Source of the DNA: Nitratireductor alexandrii
Lineage (GTDB): Bacteria > Pseudomonadota > Alphaproteobacteria > Rhizobiales > Rhizobiaceae
Assembly (NCBI RefSeq): GCF_004000215.1
Contig: NZ_RBVY01000001.1
Location: forward strand, 434,001 to 498,000
DNA length: 64,000 nt
Direction: 5' to 3'
In this document: piece by piece, positions 26,741-35,715 of the stretch
Layout: every line of letters starts with the position of its first letter
Numbering within the stretch: the stretch's first letter is position 1
Program-made: the position numbers and the translations under genes
Notes under the pieces: generated by a model
Told to the model about the DNA's origin: nothing
The model's input: only the letters and a program-made list of their open reading frames with translations
The model's database searches: none

Positions 26741-26778
26741 GCCGGACCGGCGAAGCCCCGGTGCTTCGCCGGTCCGGC
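26741..26778. repeat. 16-bp perfect inverted repeat upstream of aldehyde dehydrogenase
   Basis: GCCGGACCGGCGAAGC (26741-26756) and GCTTCGCCGGTCCGGC (26763-26778) are exact complements with a six-base loop. No U-run follows. It lies 28 bases before the start codon at 26807, so it would sit in the mRNA leader or the promoter. It could be a regulatory hairpin, an mRNA stabiliser or a dispersed palindromic repeat. Confidence 0.8.
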
Positions 26779-26806
26779 AGCACAAGCGTGACAGAGAGAC
26801 GATGCT

Positions 26807-28258
26807 ATGGAGCACAGGATGTACGACACGCCGGCGATGTTCATTGCGGGGGAGTGGATCGACAGCCGCGCGAGTTCAGGGGCGGTGAAGAACCCGGCCA
26901 ACGGCGAGGTTCTGGGCAGCTTTCCGCATGCCGGACCGGCCGATCTCGAGCGCGCCGTCGACGCCGCCGAGGCGGGCCTCAGGGACTGGCGCGCCCTCAT
27001 GCCGGCCGAACGCTGCGCGGTGCTGGCGCGCGCGGCCGGCCTGTTGCGCGACCGCATCGAGGAGATCGCCCGGATCGTCACGCTCGAGCAGGGCAAGCCG
27101 CTGGCCGAGGCCCGCGGCGAGGTGCTGGGTGCAGCGCGGCTTCTCGATTGGGACGCGGTCGCGGGCCGTCACATCTACGGTCAGGTCGTGCCGAGCGACG
27201 CCGGCTCGCGCGTCACGGTGGTCTATGAGCCGATCGGCGTCGTGGCCGGGTTCGCGCCTTGGAACTTCCCTTTGTCGTCGTCGGTGCGCAAGATCGGCAG
27301 CGCGCTCGCCGCAGGCTGTTCGGTGATCCTCAAGACGGCGGAGAAGACCCCGGCCACGGGAACCGCGCTGGTCAGGTGTCTGGCCGACGCCGGCATTCCG
27401 CGCGGCGTCGTCGGTCTGGTGTTCGGCGAGCCGGCGGCGATCTCGGAGTTCCTGATCGGCGCGCCGGCCGTGCGCATGATTACCCTGACCGGCTCGGTCG
27501 GGGTCGGCAAGCTGCTCGCCGCGCAGGCCGGCGCGCAGATGAAGCCGTCGCTGATGGAGCTTGGCGGCCATGCGCCGGTGATCATTTGCGACGATGTCGA
27601 CGCGGCCGCGGTCGGCCGGCTGGCCGCCGGCACCAAGTTTCGCAACGCCGGCCAGATCTGCACGGCGCCGTCGCGCTTCATCGTGCATGACGACGTCTAC
27701 GAGCCGTTCGTGGAATCCTTCGTCGAGGCGACCCGTTCGCTGCGCGTGGGCGACGGCATGGACGCCGCGACCACGATGGGGCCGCTGACCAATCCCGACC
27801 GCTGCGAGGCGATGGAGCGGATGATCGCCGATGCGCAGGGGCGCGCCGCGACGGTGCGGACCGGCGGCCACCGCATCGGCAATCGGGGCAACTTCTTCGA
27901 GCCGACCGTACTGACCGACGTCGATGTTGAGGCCGAGGTGATGCGCGACGAGCCGTTCGGCCCGGTCGCTCCGATCGTCCGGTTCGACGATCTCGACAAG
28001 GCGGTCGCGCTTGCAAACGCCGTTCCCTACGGCTTGGCGGCCTATGCCTTTACGAACTCCGCAACGCGCGCCGGCATGCTGGCCGAACGTATCGAGAGTG
28101 GTGGCCTGGCGATCAACCAGTTCGTCGGGTCGATGCCTGAAAGTCCGTTCGGCGGCGTCAAAGACAGTGGATATGGTCGCGAAGGCGGTTGTGAAGGCGT
28201 CAGGGCGTTCCTAACCTCGAAGTCGGTGTTCCACCGGTACGCTGCGCCGTCCTCCTAG
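26807..28258 (+). CDS. Aldehyde dehydrogenase, succinate-semialdehyde-type
   Basis: A 483-residue cytosolic NAD(P)-dependent aldehyde dehydrogenase. N153 (PWNFPLS), E251 in MELGGHAP and nucleophile C285 in GQICTAPSR are intact. The chain resembles GabD-type and other short-chain semialdehyde dehydrogenases more than the enzyme at 7485, which has EMGSKN at the glutamate site. It is 325 bases beyond the binding-protein gene, behind a terminator and a strong hairpin, so it may be separately controlled. The substrate is unknown; a product of the M19-like/flavoprotein pathway is possible. Confidence 0.88.
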   Translation: MEHRMYDTPAMFIAGEWIDSRASSGAVKNPANGEVLGSFPHAGPADLERAVDAAEAGLRDWRALMPAERCAVLARAAGLLRDRIEEIARIVTLEQGKPLAEARGEVLGAARLLDWDAVAGRHIYGQVVPSDAGSRVTVVYEPIGVVAGFAPWNFPLSSSVRKIGSALAAGCSVILKTAEKTPATGTALVRCLADAGIPRGVVGLVFGEPAAISEFLIGAPAVRMITLTGSVGVGKLLAAQAGAQMKPSLMELGGHAPVIICDDVDAAAVGRLAAGTKFRNAGQICTAPSRFIVHDDVYEPFVESFVEATRSLRVGDGMDAATTMGPLTNPDRCEAMERMIADAQGRAATVRTGGHRIGNRGNFFEPTVLTDVDVEAEVMRDEPFGPVAPIVRFDDLDKAVALANAVPYGLAAYAFTNSATRAGMLAERIESGGLAINQFVGSMPESPFGGVKDSGYGREGGCEGVRAFLTSKSVFHRYAAPSS

Positions 28259-28434
28259 CGGTTTGTTTGGCAGCCTTATCCGCTCACGGCCGAACGCGGC
28301 GTTGCCGTTTTGGTCATGTGTGCGAGGTGCGGCATTTGATCGGAAGCGCCGTGACGTTTGAAACCTCGCCGGAGGAGAAGCGCGGCATCGGAGCTTGAAG
28401 AGCCTCGATCTTTTCTTCATCCCGGCCAGCCTGA

Positions 28435-29469
28435 ATGAGGAAGCCTGTGGTGACAGAAGTGAAATTGACCCGTGCGCAGATCGTCGACCTGGCGCAGCGC
28501 GCGCTGATGGCGAGCGGCGCGGAGCGCGAGGCCGCAGCACAGGTCGCCGAGGCGACCGCGGCGGCCGAGTGGTCGGGCATGCCCTCGCACGGCCTGCTCT
28601 ACGTGCCGGTCTATTGCGAGCATCTGCGCGTCGGCAAGATCAACGCCGCCGCGCGGCCGACCGTCGACCGGCCGAAGCCCGCGCTGCTGACGGCGGATGC
28701 GGACTCAGGCTTCGCCCATCCGGCGATCGATGCCGGTTTCCGCCAACTCGTGCCGTTGGCGCGCGAAACCGGCATTGCCGCGCTGGCGGTACGCAACTCC
28801 TACAATTGCGGCCTGCTCGGCCATCACGTCGACCGGCTCGCCCGCGACAACCTGCTGGCGATCGGCTTCACCAACGCGCCGGCCTCGATCGCGCCGCATG
28901 GCGGCAACCGGCCGGTCGTCGGCACCAACCCGATCGCCGTGTCGGTGCCCGACATGGCCGGTGGCGTCGCCGTGTCGATCGACCAGAGCGCCAGCGTCAT
29001 CGCCAAAAGCGAGGTGCTCAAGCACGCCCGCGAGGGCAGGGAGATTCCGCTCGGCTGGGCGCTCGATCCCGACGGCAAGCCGACGCGCGACGCGGCCGCC
29101 GCGCTGAAGGGCAGCATGGCGCCGTCCGGCGGCCACAAGGGCTTCGGCCTCGGCCTGATCGTCGAGCTGTTCGCGGCGGCGGCGAGCGGCGCCGTCCTGA
29201 GCCGCGACGCCAGCCCGTTTTCCGGTCCCGACGGCGGTCCGCCGCGCACCGGGCAGTTCTTCATCGCGCTCGACGCCGACGCCGCGTCGTCCGGTGCGTT
29301 CGCCGAAAAGGTCGGCCAGCTCGTCGAAGCCATCGAAACGCAGCCGGGCGCGCATGTTCCCGGCGCGCGCAAGGCGGCCGCACGCACCGCCGCCGACGCG
29401 CAGGGCACGGTGTCTGTCAATCCCGCGCTGCACGAGCAGGTCGCGCGACTGGCGGACGCCGCGTCGTAG
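28435..29469 (+). CDS. LDH2/malate dehydrogenase-family NAD(P)H oxidoreductase
   Basis: A 344-residue enzyme of the Ldh_2 family, which includes malate/L-lactate, ureidoglycolate and Delta1-piperideine-2-carboxylate reductases, a fold distinct from the usual Rossmann-type dehydrogenases. Recognised segments are MPSHGLLYVP (conserved His), SYNCGLLGHHVDRLA and GGHKGFGLGLIVELF. It starts at 28435 after an AATGAGG-like ribosome site and converges on the regulator at 29487. It could act on a 2-hydroxy or imino acid; the closeness to sarcosine oxidase genes would fit an imine or amino-acid role, but this is not shown by sequence. Confidence 0.82.
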   Translation: MRKPVVTEVKLTRAQIVDLAQRALMASGAEREAAAQVAEATAAAEWSGMPSHGLLYVPVYCEHLRVGKINAAARPTVDRPKPALLTADADSGFAHPAIDAGFRQLVPLARETGIAALAVRNSYNCGLLGHHVDRLARDNLLAIGFTNAPASIAPHGGNRPVVGTNPIAVSVPDMAGGVAVSIDQSASVIAKSEVLKHAREGREIPLGWALDPDGKPTRDAAAALKGSMAPSGGHKGFGLGLIVELFAAAASGAVLSRDASPFSGPDGGPPRTGQFFIALDADAASSGAFAEKVGQLVEAIETQPGAHVPGARKAAARTAADAQGTVSVNPALHEQVARLADAAS

Positions 29470-29486
29470 ACGGCCTGCAGGACCGG

Positions 29487-30485
29487 CTAGGTCGGCTCAG
29501 GCTGTGCCTCTTCCTTCGCGCAATCCAGCCGCTGGCGCTTGCGCCGCCGCGCGGGGCTGACGCCGAAGCGGGCCTGGAAGGCACGCGAGAAATGGCTGCG
29601 GCCGACAAAGCCGGTCGCCAGCGCCACCTCGTCCAGCGGCAGGTTTGACTGCCGCAGGAGTTCGTCGGCCTTGTCGAGCCGCAGCGTGCGATAGAACTGC
29701 ATGACGCTGCGGCCGAGCTCGGCATGCGCCAGGCGCTCGAGCTGGCGCGCGCCGATGCCGCTGAGGGCGGCCAGATCCTCCAGCTTCAGCGGGTCGGCGA
29801 TGTGGCTTGCCATCAGCTCGACCGTGGCGATCAGCGCGGGATGGTGCAGGCCGTATTTCTGCACCGCGTCGAGCTGCTGCGGCGCCTCGGCCTGGCGGAT
29901 GCCGGTGTGGATGAACCAGTCACTGACCGCGCGCGCCAGCGCCACGCCGTGCTCCTTGGCGATCAGCGCGTGCGCCATGTCGAGCGGCGCCATGCCGCCG
30001 GCGCAGGTGAAGCGGTCGCGGTCGATGACGAACAGCCGCCGCTCGACGAGCGCCTCGGGGTGCATCGCGCGCAGCGCGTCGATGTGCTGCCAGTGCAGCG
30101 TGAAGCGGCGCGCCGTCATCACGCCGGCTGCCGCCAGGATGGCCGCGCCGCCGGAAATGCCGCCGAGCGGCACGCCCGAGCGCGCCAGCCGGCGCAGCCA
30201 GGCGAAGAGCCTGTCGTCGCGGAAGGCCAGCGGATCGCCGCCGGCGACCACGAACAGGATGTCGAAGTCGGTGCCGCAGTCGGCGACCGGCTCGGTCTCG
30301 AAGGCGCCCGAGAGCGCGCTGCTGCGCGTCCAGCCGCCCGCGGCCGAGACGAAGCGCATGTCGTAGAGCGGCCGCTCGCTGAGCAGATTGGCCGCCCGCA
30401 GCGGCTCGACCGCCGAGGCGGCCGACATCAGGGCGTAGCCGTCGACCAGCAGGAAACCGTATCGCCGTGTGTTGCCGTCGGGCAA
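29487..30485 (-). CDS. GlxA-type AraC regulator with DJ-1/GATase-like sensor, divergent from soxBDAG
   Basis: A 332-residue regulator. Residues about 8-185 form a DJ-1/PfpI-like domain in which the expected nucleophilic Cys at the elbow is Ser (GGISGGAAILAAAG), as in non-catalytic sensors. Residues about 215-315 form an AraC double HTH (LEDLAALSGIGARQLERLAH and DEVALATGFVGRSHFSRAF). This architecture is that of GbdR, CdhR and SouR, which respond to betaine, carnitine and sarcosine. Placed head to head with soxB, it is the likely activator of sarcosine oxidase; this is inferred from position and family. Confidence 0.9.
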   Translation of the reverse strand: MPDGNTRRYGFLLVDGYALMSAASAVEPLRAANLLSERPLYDMRFVSAAGGWTRSSALSGAFETEPVADCGTDFDILFVVAGGDPLAFRDDRLFAWLRRLARSGVPLGGISGGAAILAAAGVMTARRFTLHWQHIDALRAMHPEALVERRLFVIDRDRFTCAGGMAPLDMAHALIAKEHGVALARAVSDWFIHTGIRQAEAPQQLDAVQKYGLHHPALIATVELMASHIADPLKLEDLAALSGIGARQLERLAHAELGRSVMQFYRTLRLDKADELLRQSNLPLDEVALATGFVGRSHFSRAFQARFGVSPARRRKRQRLDCAKEEAQPEPT

Positions 30486-30606
30486 GCGTCTAACCGTGTC
30501 GCATTGCGTGGAAACCCAATGTCCGGAAAGTATACGAAAAAGTCAAGAATAGGAACAATAGCGTTGACCTGCTGTGCAATGTTGGACCCCTCGAAGGAGT
30601 TCGCGC

Positions 30607-31857
30607 ATGAGGTTCTCAGGCTTCCGCATCGTTGCCGAAGCGCTCAAGGGGCATACCGGTTGGCGGCCGCTGTGGCGCGACCCCGAGCCCCAGCCGGCCT
30701 ACGACTACGTGATCGTCGGCGGCGGTGGTCACGGCCTGGCGACGGCCTACTATCTGGCCAGCCGCTTCGGCGCCGCGCGCATCGCGGTTCTGGAGAAGGG
30801 CTGGCTCGGCTCCGGCAACGTCGCCCGCAACACCACGATCATCCGCTCCAACTACCTGCTCGCGGGCAACGAGCCGTTCTACGAGTTCTCCATGAAGCTG
30901 TGGGAAGGGCTCGAGCAGGATCTGAATTTCAACGCGATGGTCTCGCAGCGCGGCATCATCAACCTGTTCCATACAGATGCGCAGCGTGACGCCTTCCGCC
31001 GTCGCGGCAACGCGATGATGCTGGCCGGCGCCGGTGCGCGGCTGCTCGACGCCGACGAGGTGCGCCGGATGGCGCCCTTTCTCAACCACGACAACGCGCG
31101 CTTCCCGATCCGCGGCGGGCTGATGCAGCCGCGCGCCGGCACCGCGCGCCATGACGGCGTGGCCTGGGGCTATGCGCGCGCCGCCGCCCGGCTCGGCGTC
31201 GACCTGATCCAGAACTGCGAGGTGACCGGTTTCCGCATCGACAACGGCCGGCTGCGCGGCGTCGAGACGACGCGCGGCTCCATCGCCGCCGGCACGGTCG
31301 GCGTCGCGGTGGCCGGCTCGTCAAGCCGGGTCATGGCGCAGGCCGGCCTGCGGCTGCCGATTGAAAGCCATGTCCTGCAAGCCTTCGTCACCGAGGGCCT
31401 GAAGCCGACGATCCCCGGCGTCATCACCTTCGGCGCCGGGCATTTCTACATCAGCCAGTCCGACAAGGGCGGCCTCGTCTTCGGCGGCGACATCGACGGC
31501 TACAACTCCTACGCCCAGCGCGGCGGCCTGCCGGTGGTCGAGGATGTGGCGGAAGGCGGCATGGCGCTGATGCCGGTGATCGGCCGGGCGCGGCTCCTGC
31601 GCATGTGGGGCGGCGTCGTCGACATGTCGATGGACGGTTCGCCGATCATCGACCGCACCCCCGTCGACGGTCTCTATCTCAACGGCGGCTGGTGCTACGG
31701 CGGCTTCAAGGCGACCCCGGCCAGCGGCTACGCCTTCGCCCACCTGCTCGCCACCGGCGAGCCGCACGAGACCGCGCGCGCCTACCGCCTCGACCGGTTC
31801 GCGCGCGGCTATGTGATCGACGAGCGCGGCGCCGGCGCCCAGCCCAACCTCCACTGA
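30607..31857 (+). CDS. soxB: Sarcosine oxidase beta subunit
   Basis: A 416-residue flavoprotein subunit of heterotetrameric sarcosine oxidase, which oxidatively demethylates sarcosine to glycine and delivers the methyl group as 5,10-methylene-tetrahydrofolate with H2O2. The FAD motif is VGGGGHGLATAYYL. AGTARHDGVAWG contains the His that carries the covalent FMN in characterised enzymes. The ATG at 30607 has GAAGGAG seven bases upstream; the frame extends to 30574 without a ribosome site. It is first of soxBDAG and divergent from the GlxA-like regulator. Confidence 0.95.
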   Translation: MRFSGFRIVAEALKGHTGWRPLWRDPEPQPAYDYVIVGGGGHGLATAYYLASRFGAARIAVLEKGWLGSGNVARNTTIIRSNYLLAGNEPFYEFSMKLWEGLEQDLNFNAMVSQRGIINLFHTDAQRDAFRRRGNAMMLAGAGARLLDADEVRRMAPFLNHDNARFPIRGGLMQPRAGTARHDGVAWGYARAAARLGVDLIQNCEVTGFRIDNGRLRGVETTRGSIAAGTVGVAVAGSSSRVMAQAGLRLPIESHVLQAFVTEGLKPTIPGVITFGAGHFYISQSDKGGLVFGGDIDGYNSYAQRGGLPVVEDVAEGGMALMPVIGRARLLRMWGGVVDMSMDGSPIIDRTPVDGLYLNGGWCYGGFKATPASGYAFAHLLATGEPHETARAYRLDRFARGYVIDERGAGAQPNLH

Positions 31858-31865
31858 GGCCATCG

Positions 31866-32156
31866 ATGCTGATTCCCCACCCCCTTCTCGGTCCGCGCGA
31901 CGCGCAGGAGTTCGTCTGCCTGGGCGACGCCCGGCTGATCGAGCGGCCGGACCCGGCCGCCGCCGATGCCGAGGCCGCGTTCTGCGACTACGTCTTCCTG
32001 CGCGACAATCCGGCCGGCGTGCATCGCGAGCTGTGGTTCCACGAGCATGGCGACCGCTCCTGGCTGGTGGTCACGCGCGACACCGTCACCCATGCCGTGC
32101 TCGGCGCCGAGCTGGCGCGCGACGTCGCCCTGGCGCGCGTGGGGAGGGCGCCGTGA
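31866..32156 (+). CDS. soxD: Sarcosine oxidase delta subunit, zinc-ligand variant
   Basis: A 96-residue subunit between soxB and soxA, eight bases after soxB. It is recognised by MLIPHPLLGPRD at the start and HRELWFHEHG with TRDTVTHAVLG later. In characterised heterotetrameric enzymes this subunit holds a zinc ion with Cys6, Cys9, His59 and Cys63. Here the first two positions are His and Leu (IPHPLLG), and position 63 is Asp (FHEHGD), while H59 is kept. The zinc site as described elsewhere therefore cannot form. The stop overlaps the GTG start of soxA. Confidence 0.88.
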   Translation: MLIPHPLLGPRDAQEFVCLGDARLIERPDPAAADAEAAFCDYVFLRDNPAGVHRELWFHEHGDRSWLVVTRDTVTHAVLGAELARDVALARVGRAP

Positions 32157-35086
32157 CGCGGCTGGCCGGCGGGCTCATCGACCGCACCCAGACGGTGACC
32201 TTCACCTTCGACGGCACCCGCTACCAGGGCCATCCCGGCGACACGCTCGCTTCGGCGCTGCTGGCCGCCGGCGTGCGGCTGATGGGCCGGTCCTTCAAGT
32301 ACCATCGTCCGCGCGGCGTGTTCGCTGCCGGCTCGGAGGAGCCCAACGCGCTGGTCGAGCTCGGTTCCGGCGCGCGCCGCGAGCCCAACAGCCGTGCCAC
32401 CACGGTCGAGCTGCACGAGGGGCTCGAGGCGCACAGCCAGAACCGCTGGCCGGCGCTTTCCTTCGACGCGCTGGCGGTCAACGACCTCCTGGCGCCGTTC
32501 TTCACCGCCGGCTTCTACTACAAGACCTTCATGTGGCCGAAAGCCTTCTGGGAACGGCTCTACGAACCGCTCATCCGCCGCGCCGCCGGCCTCGGCCGGC
32601 TGTCGATGCAGGCCGATCCCGACGCCTACGACAAGGGCTTCCTGCATTGCGACCTGCTCGTCGTCGGCGCCGGCCCGAGCGGTCTCGCCGCGGCGCTGAC
32701 GGCGGCGCGCGCCGGCGCCCGGGTCATCCTGGCGGAGGAGGATTTTCGTCTCGGCGGGCGGCTTCTGGCCGAAACCGGCACGCTCGACGGTGCGCCGGCG
32801 GTCGACTGGGTGACGGCGCTCGAGGCCGCCTTCGCCGACCTGCCGAACCTGCGCGTGATGCGCCGCACCACCGTTTTCGGCGTCTTCGACCACGGCGTCT
32901 ACGGTGCGGTCGAGCGCGTCGCCGACCACCGTCGCGATCCGGGCGAGGGGGTGCGCCAGACGCTGTGGCGCATCACCGCGCGGCGCGCCGTGCTGGCCGC
33001 CGGCGCCACCGAACGGCCGATCGCCTTCGCCGACAACGACCGGCCCGGCATCATGCTGGCCGGCGCGATGCGCGCCTACGCCAACCGCTGGGCGGCGTGC
33101 CCGGTCGACACGATTGCCGTCTACACCAACAACGACGACGGCCACCGCACGGCGGTCGACCTCTTGGCCAGGGGCGTGCAGGTGGCGGCGGTGATCGACG
33201 CGCGCGCCGAGGCGACGGCGCGCGGCGACTACCGCGTGATTGCCGGCGGCGCGGTGACCGGTACGCGCGGCCGCCTCGGTCTGTCGGCGATCGAGGTCCG
33301 CTCCGACCGTGGTGCCGAGCGCATCGCTTGCGGCGCGCTCGGCGTCTCGGGCGGCTGGAACCCCAATCTGCATCTCGCCTCGCACCATCGCGGCCGGCCG
33401 CTCTGGGACGAAACGCTGCAGACCTTCCTGCCCGACGCGCACGGCCCGGCTGGGCTCGTTCCGGCCGGTGCGGCGGCCGGCGCGTTCTCGACCGCCGCCG
33501 CACTCAGTTCCGGCGCCGCGGCGGCGACCCGCGCGCTCGGCGAGATCGGCATCGACGCTGCGCCCTGCGCGCTGCCCGAGGCCGAAGCCGCGCCCTGGCG
33601 CATCGCGCCGGTCTTCCACGTACCGGGCCGCAAACGCGCCTGGGTCGATTTCCAGAACGAAGTGACGGTCAAGGACATCGCACTGGCGCATGCCGAGAAC
33701 ATGCGCCCCGTCGAGCACCTGAAGCGCTACACGACGCTCGGCATGGGAACCGATCAGGGCAAGACGGCCAATGTAACCGGCCTCGCCGTGATGGCCGAGT
33801 TGACCGGCCGCACCATCGGCGAGACCGGAACGACGGTCTTCCGCCCGCCCTACACGCCGGTCTCCCTGTCGGTTCTGGGCGGCGGCGACACGGGGCCGTA
33901 TTTCCGGCCGCGCCGCCTGCCGCCGACGCACCGCTGGGCCGAGGCGCAGGGCGCGGTGTTCGTCGAGGTCGGTCAGTGGATGCGGGCGCAGTATTTCCCG
34001 CGCCCCGGCGAGACGCACTGGCGTCAGGCCGTCGACCGCGAGGCAGCCGCCGTGCGCAGCGCCGTCGGCCTGTGCGACGTGACGACGCTCGGCAAGATCG
34101 ACGTCCAGGGAGCGGACGCCGCCGCTTTCCTCGACCGGCTCTACTGCAACACCCTGTCGACGCTCAAGGTCGGGCGCGTGCGCTACGGTTTGATGCTGCG
34201 CGAGGACGGCTTCGCCTATGACGACGGCACCGCTGCGCGCTTCGCCGATGACCACTACGTCGTCACCACGACGACGGCCAATGCGGGGCTCGTCTACCGC
34301 AACATGGAGTTCGCCCGGCAGTGCCTGTGGCCCGAGCTCGACGTCCAGATCGTCTCCACCACCGACGCCTGGGCGCAGATCGCCGTCGCCGGGCCGAAGG
34401 CGCGTACGCTGCTCGCACGCATCGTCGACGGCTTCGATCTCGACAATGCCGCCTTCCCGTTCATGGCCTGCAGCGCGCTCACCGTTTGCGGAGGGCTGCG
34501 TGCGCGGCTGTTCCGTATCTCCTTTTCCGGCGAGTTGGCCTACGAGATCGCCGTCCCGGCCCGCTACGGCCAGGCGCTGATGGAGCGGCTGATGGCGCGC
34601 GGCGCCGATCTCGGCGTCACGCCCTACGGCACCGAGGCGCTCAGCGTGCTGCGCATCGAGAAGGGGCATGCGGCCGGCGCCGAGCTGAACGGCCAGACGA
34701 CGGCGGCGATGCTCGGTCTCGGCCGCATGGTGTCGCAGAAGAAGGATGCGATCGGCGCGGTGATGTCGCGCCGCGAGGGCCTGGCCGGCGACGCCGGGCG
34801 TTTGGTCGGGTTGCGGCCCGTGGAGGACGGCGGCGCTGTGGTCGGCGGCGCGCATCTGTTCGCCGAGGGCGCGGCGCGGACGCTTGCGGGCAGCGAGGGC
34901 TGGATCACCTCGTCCTGTCATTCGCCGCATGTCGGTGCGGCGATCGGGCTCGGTTTCCTGGAGCGCGGTGACGCGCGCATGGGCGAGGTGGTCGTCGCCG
35001 CCAATCCGCTCGAGGGCGGCAGCGCGCGCCTGCGCGTCGTGCCCGCATGCTTCGTCGATCCCGAAGGAGGGCGGCTGCGTGACTGA
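32153..35086 (+). CDS. soxA: Sarcosine oxidase alpha subunit
   Basis: A 977-residue subunit. The GTG at 32153 overlaps the soxD stop. The N-terminal part (about residues 10-95) is the Fer2-like domain (GRSFKYHRPRGVF), then a NAD-binding flavoprotein domain (LLVVGAGPSGLAAALTAARAGA, split by reading frame at about 165) and, from about residue 590, the GcvT-like aminomethyltransferase domain that binds tetrahydrofolate. This order and length match characterised SoxA. It pairs with soxB, soxD and soxG, and its end overlaps the soxG start by eight bases, consistent with equimolar assembly. Confidence 0.95.
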   Translation: MTRLAGGLIDRTQTVTFTFDGTRYQGHPGDTLASALLAAGVRLMGRSFKYHRPRGVFAAGSEEPNALVELGSGARREPNSRATTVELHEGLEAHSQNRWPALSFDALAVNDLLAPFFTAGFYYKTFMWPKAFWERLYEPLIRRAAGLGRLSMQADPDAYDKGFLHCDLLVVGAGPSGLAAALTAARAGARVILAEEDFRLGGRLLAETGTLDGAPAVDWVTALEAAFADLPNLRVMRRTTVFGVFDHGVYGAVERVADHRRDPGEGVRQTLWRITARRAVLAAGATERPIAFADNDRPGIMLAGAMRAYANRWAACPVDTIAVYTNNDDGHRTAVDLLARGVQVAAVIDARAEATARGDYRVIAGGAVTGTRGRLGLSAIEVRSDRGAERIACGALGVSGGWNPNLHLASHHRGRPLWDETLQTFLPDAHGPAGLVPAGAAAGAFSTAAALSSGAAAATRALGEIGIDAAPCALPEAEAAPWRIAPVFHVPGRKRAWVDFQNEVTVKDIALAHAENMRPVEHLKRYTTLGMGTDQGKTANVTGLAVMAELTGRTIGETGTTVFRPPYTPVSLSVLGGGDTGPYFRPRRLPPTHRWAEAQGAVFVEVGQWMRAQYFPRPGETHWRQAVDREAAAVRSAVGLCDVTTLGKIDVQGADAAAFLDRLYCNTLSTLKVGRVRYGLMLREDGFAYDDGTAARFADDHYVVTTTTANAGLVYRNMEFARQCLWPELDVQIVSTTDAWAQIAVAGPKARTLLARIVDGFDLDNAAFPFMACSALTVCGGLRARLFRISFSGELAYEIAVPARYGQALMERLMARGADLGVTPYGTEALSVLRIEKGHAAGAELNGQTTAAMLGLGRMVSQKKDAIGAVMSRREGLAGDAGRLVGLRPVEDGGAVVGGAHLFAEGAARTLAGSEGWITSSCHSPHVGAAIGLGFLERGDARMGEVVVAANPLEGGSARLRVVPACFVDPEGGRLRD

Positions 35087-35645
35087 TCTCATCCCCGTGA
35101 CGGCGCTCGGAGACGCGACACCGCGCCGGTTTTCGGCCGGCGCCCTGACGCTCTGCGAGAACGATGCCGTCGCCTTCGCCTCGCTGGCGCTGCGCCGCGG
35201 TGCCGGTCGGCCGGCGCCCTTCGGCCTCGCCCTGCCGGGGCCGGGCGGCTGGGCGGCCGGGCAGGGCGTCGCCGCCCTGTGGGTTGCGCCGGACCAGTGG
35301 CTGGTCGAGGCCGAGGGCCGTGCTGCGACGGATTTCGCCGCGACGCTCGGCCAGGCCGCGCCGGGCTGCTCCGTCACCGAGCAGACCGACGGCTGGGTCG
35401 CCTTCGAGATCGTCTCGCAGGCCGGTCCGCAGCCGCTCGAGGCGCTGCTGGAAAAGCTCGCCAACGTCGACCCCGCCGGCTTCGCGCCGGGCCGTGCGAC
35501 GCGCACCGCGCTGCACCACATGAGCTGCTATCTCGTCCGCCGCGCCGCCGGCCACGTCGCCGTTCTCGGCGCCCGCTCGTCGGCCGGCTCGCTGTGGCAC
35601 GCGCTGGCGACGGCGGCGCGGCGGCTTCACGCGAACGCGGCCTGA
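35079..35645 (+). CDS. soxG: Sarcosine oxidase gamma subunit
   Basis: A 188-residue subunit, starting at GTG 35079 inside the soxA end. It matches SoxG in length and in the segments VAPDQWLVEAEG, EQTDGWVAFEI, AGFAPGRATRTALHHM and CYLVRRAAG. SoxG is a GcvT-like fragment that holds the complex together and has no catalytic residues of its own. It is the last sox gene, 70 bases before purU. Confidence 0.92.
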   Translation: MTDLIPVTALGDATPRRFSAGALTLCENDAVAFASLALRRGAGRPAPFGLALPGPGGWAAGQGVAALWVAPDQWLVEAEGRAATDFAATLGQAAPGCSVTEQTDGWVAFEIVSQAGPQPLEALLEKLANVDPAGFAPGRATRTALHHMSCYLVRRAAGHVAVLGARSSAGSLWHALATAARRLHANAA

Positions 35646-35715
35646 CTCTCTTCGCCACCCCACAGGCCCCCTTGCTCCCGGCAGCGCGGGGCCGCTTCCA
35701 TCGAGGACGTCCGAT

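Noticed and set aside
30555-30590. GCGTTGAC upstream of soxB as a third LacI operator
   Set aside because: Only about eight bases match and the dyad half and the CGTTTACA partner are missing; the neighbouring GlxA-like regulator is a better candidate for control.
31988-35521. Open frame of about 1177 codons on the minus strand under soxA
   Set aside because: It lies exactly opposite soxD/soxA/soxG, has low-complexity Arg/Gly/Asp composition and no domain; long antisense frames are expected in GC-rich genes.
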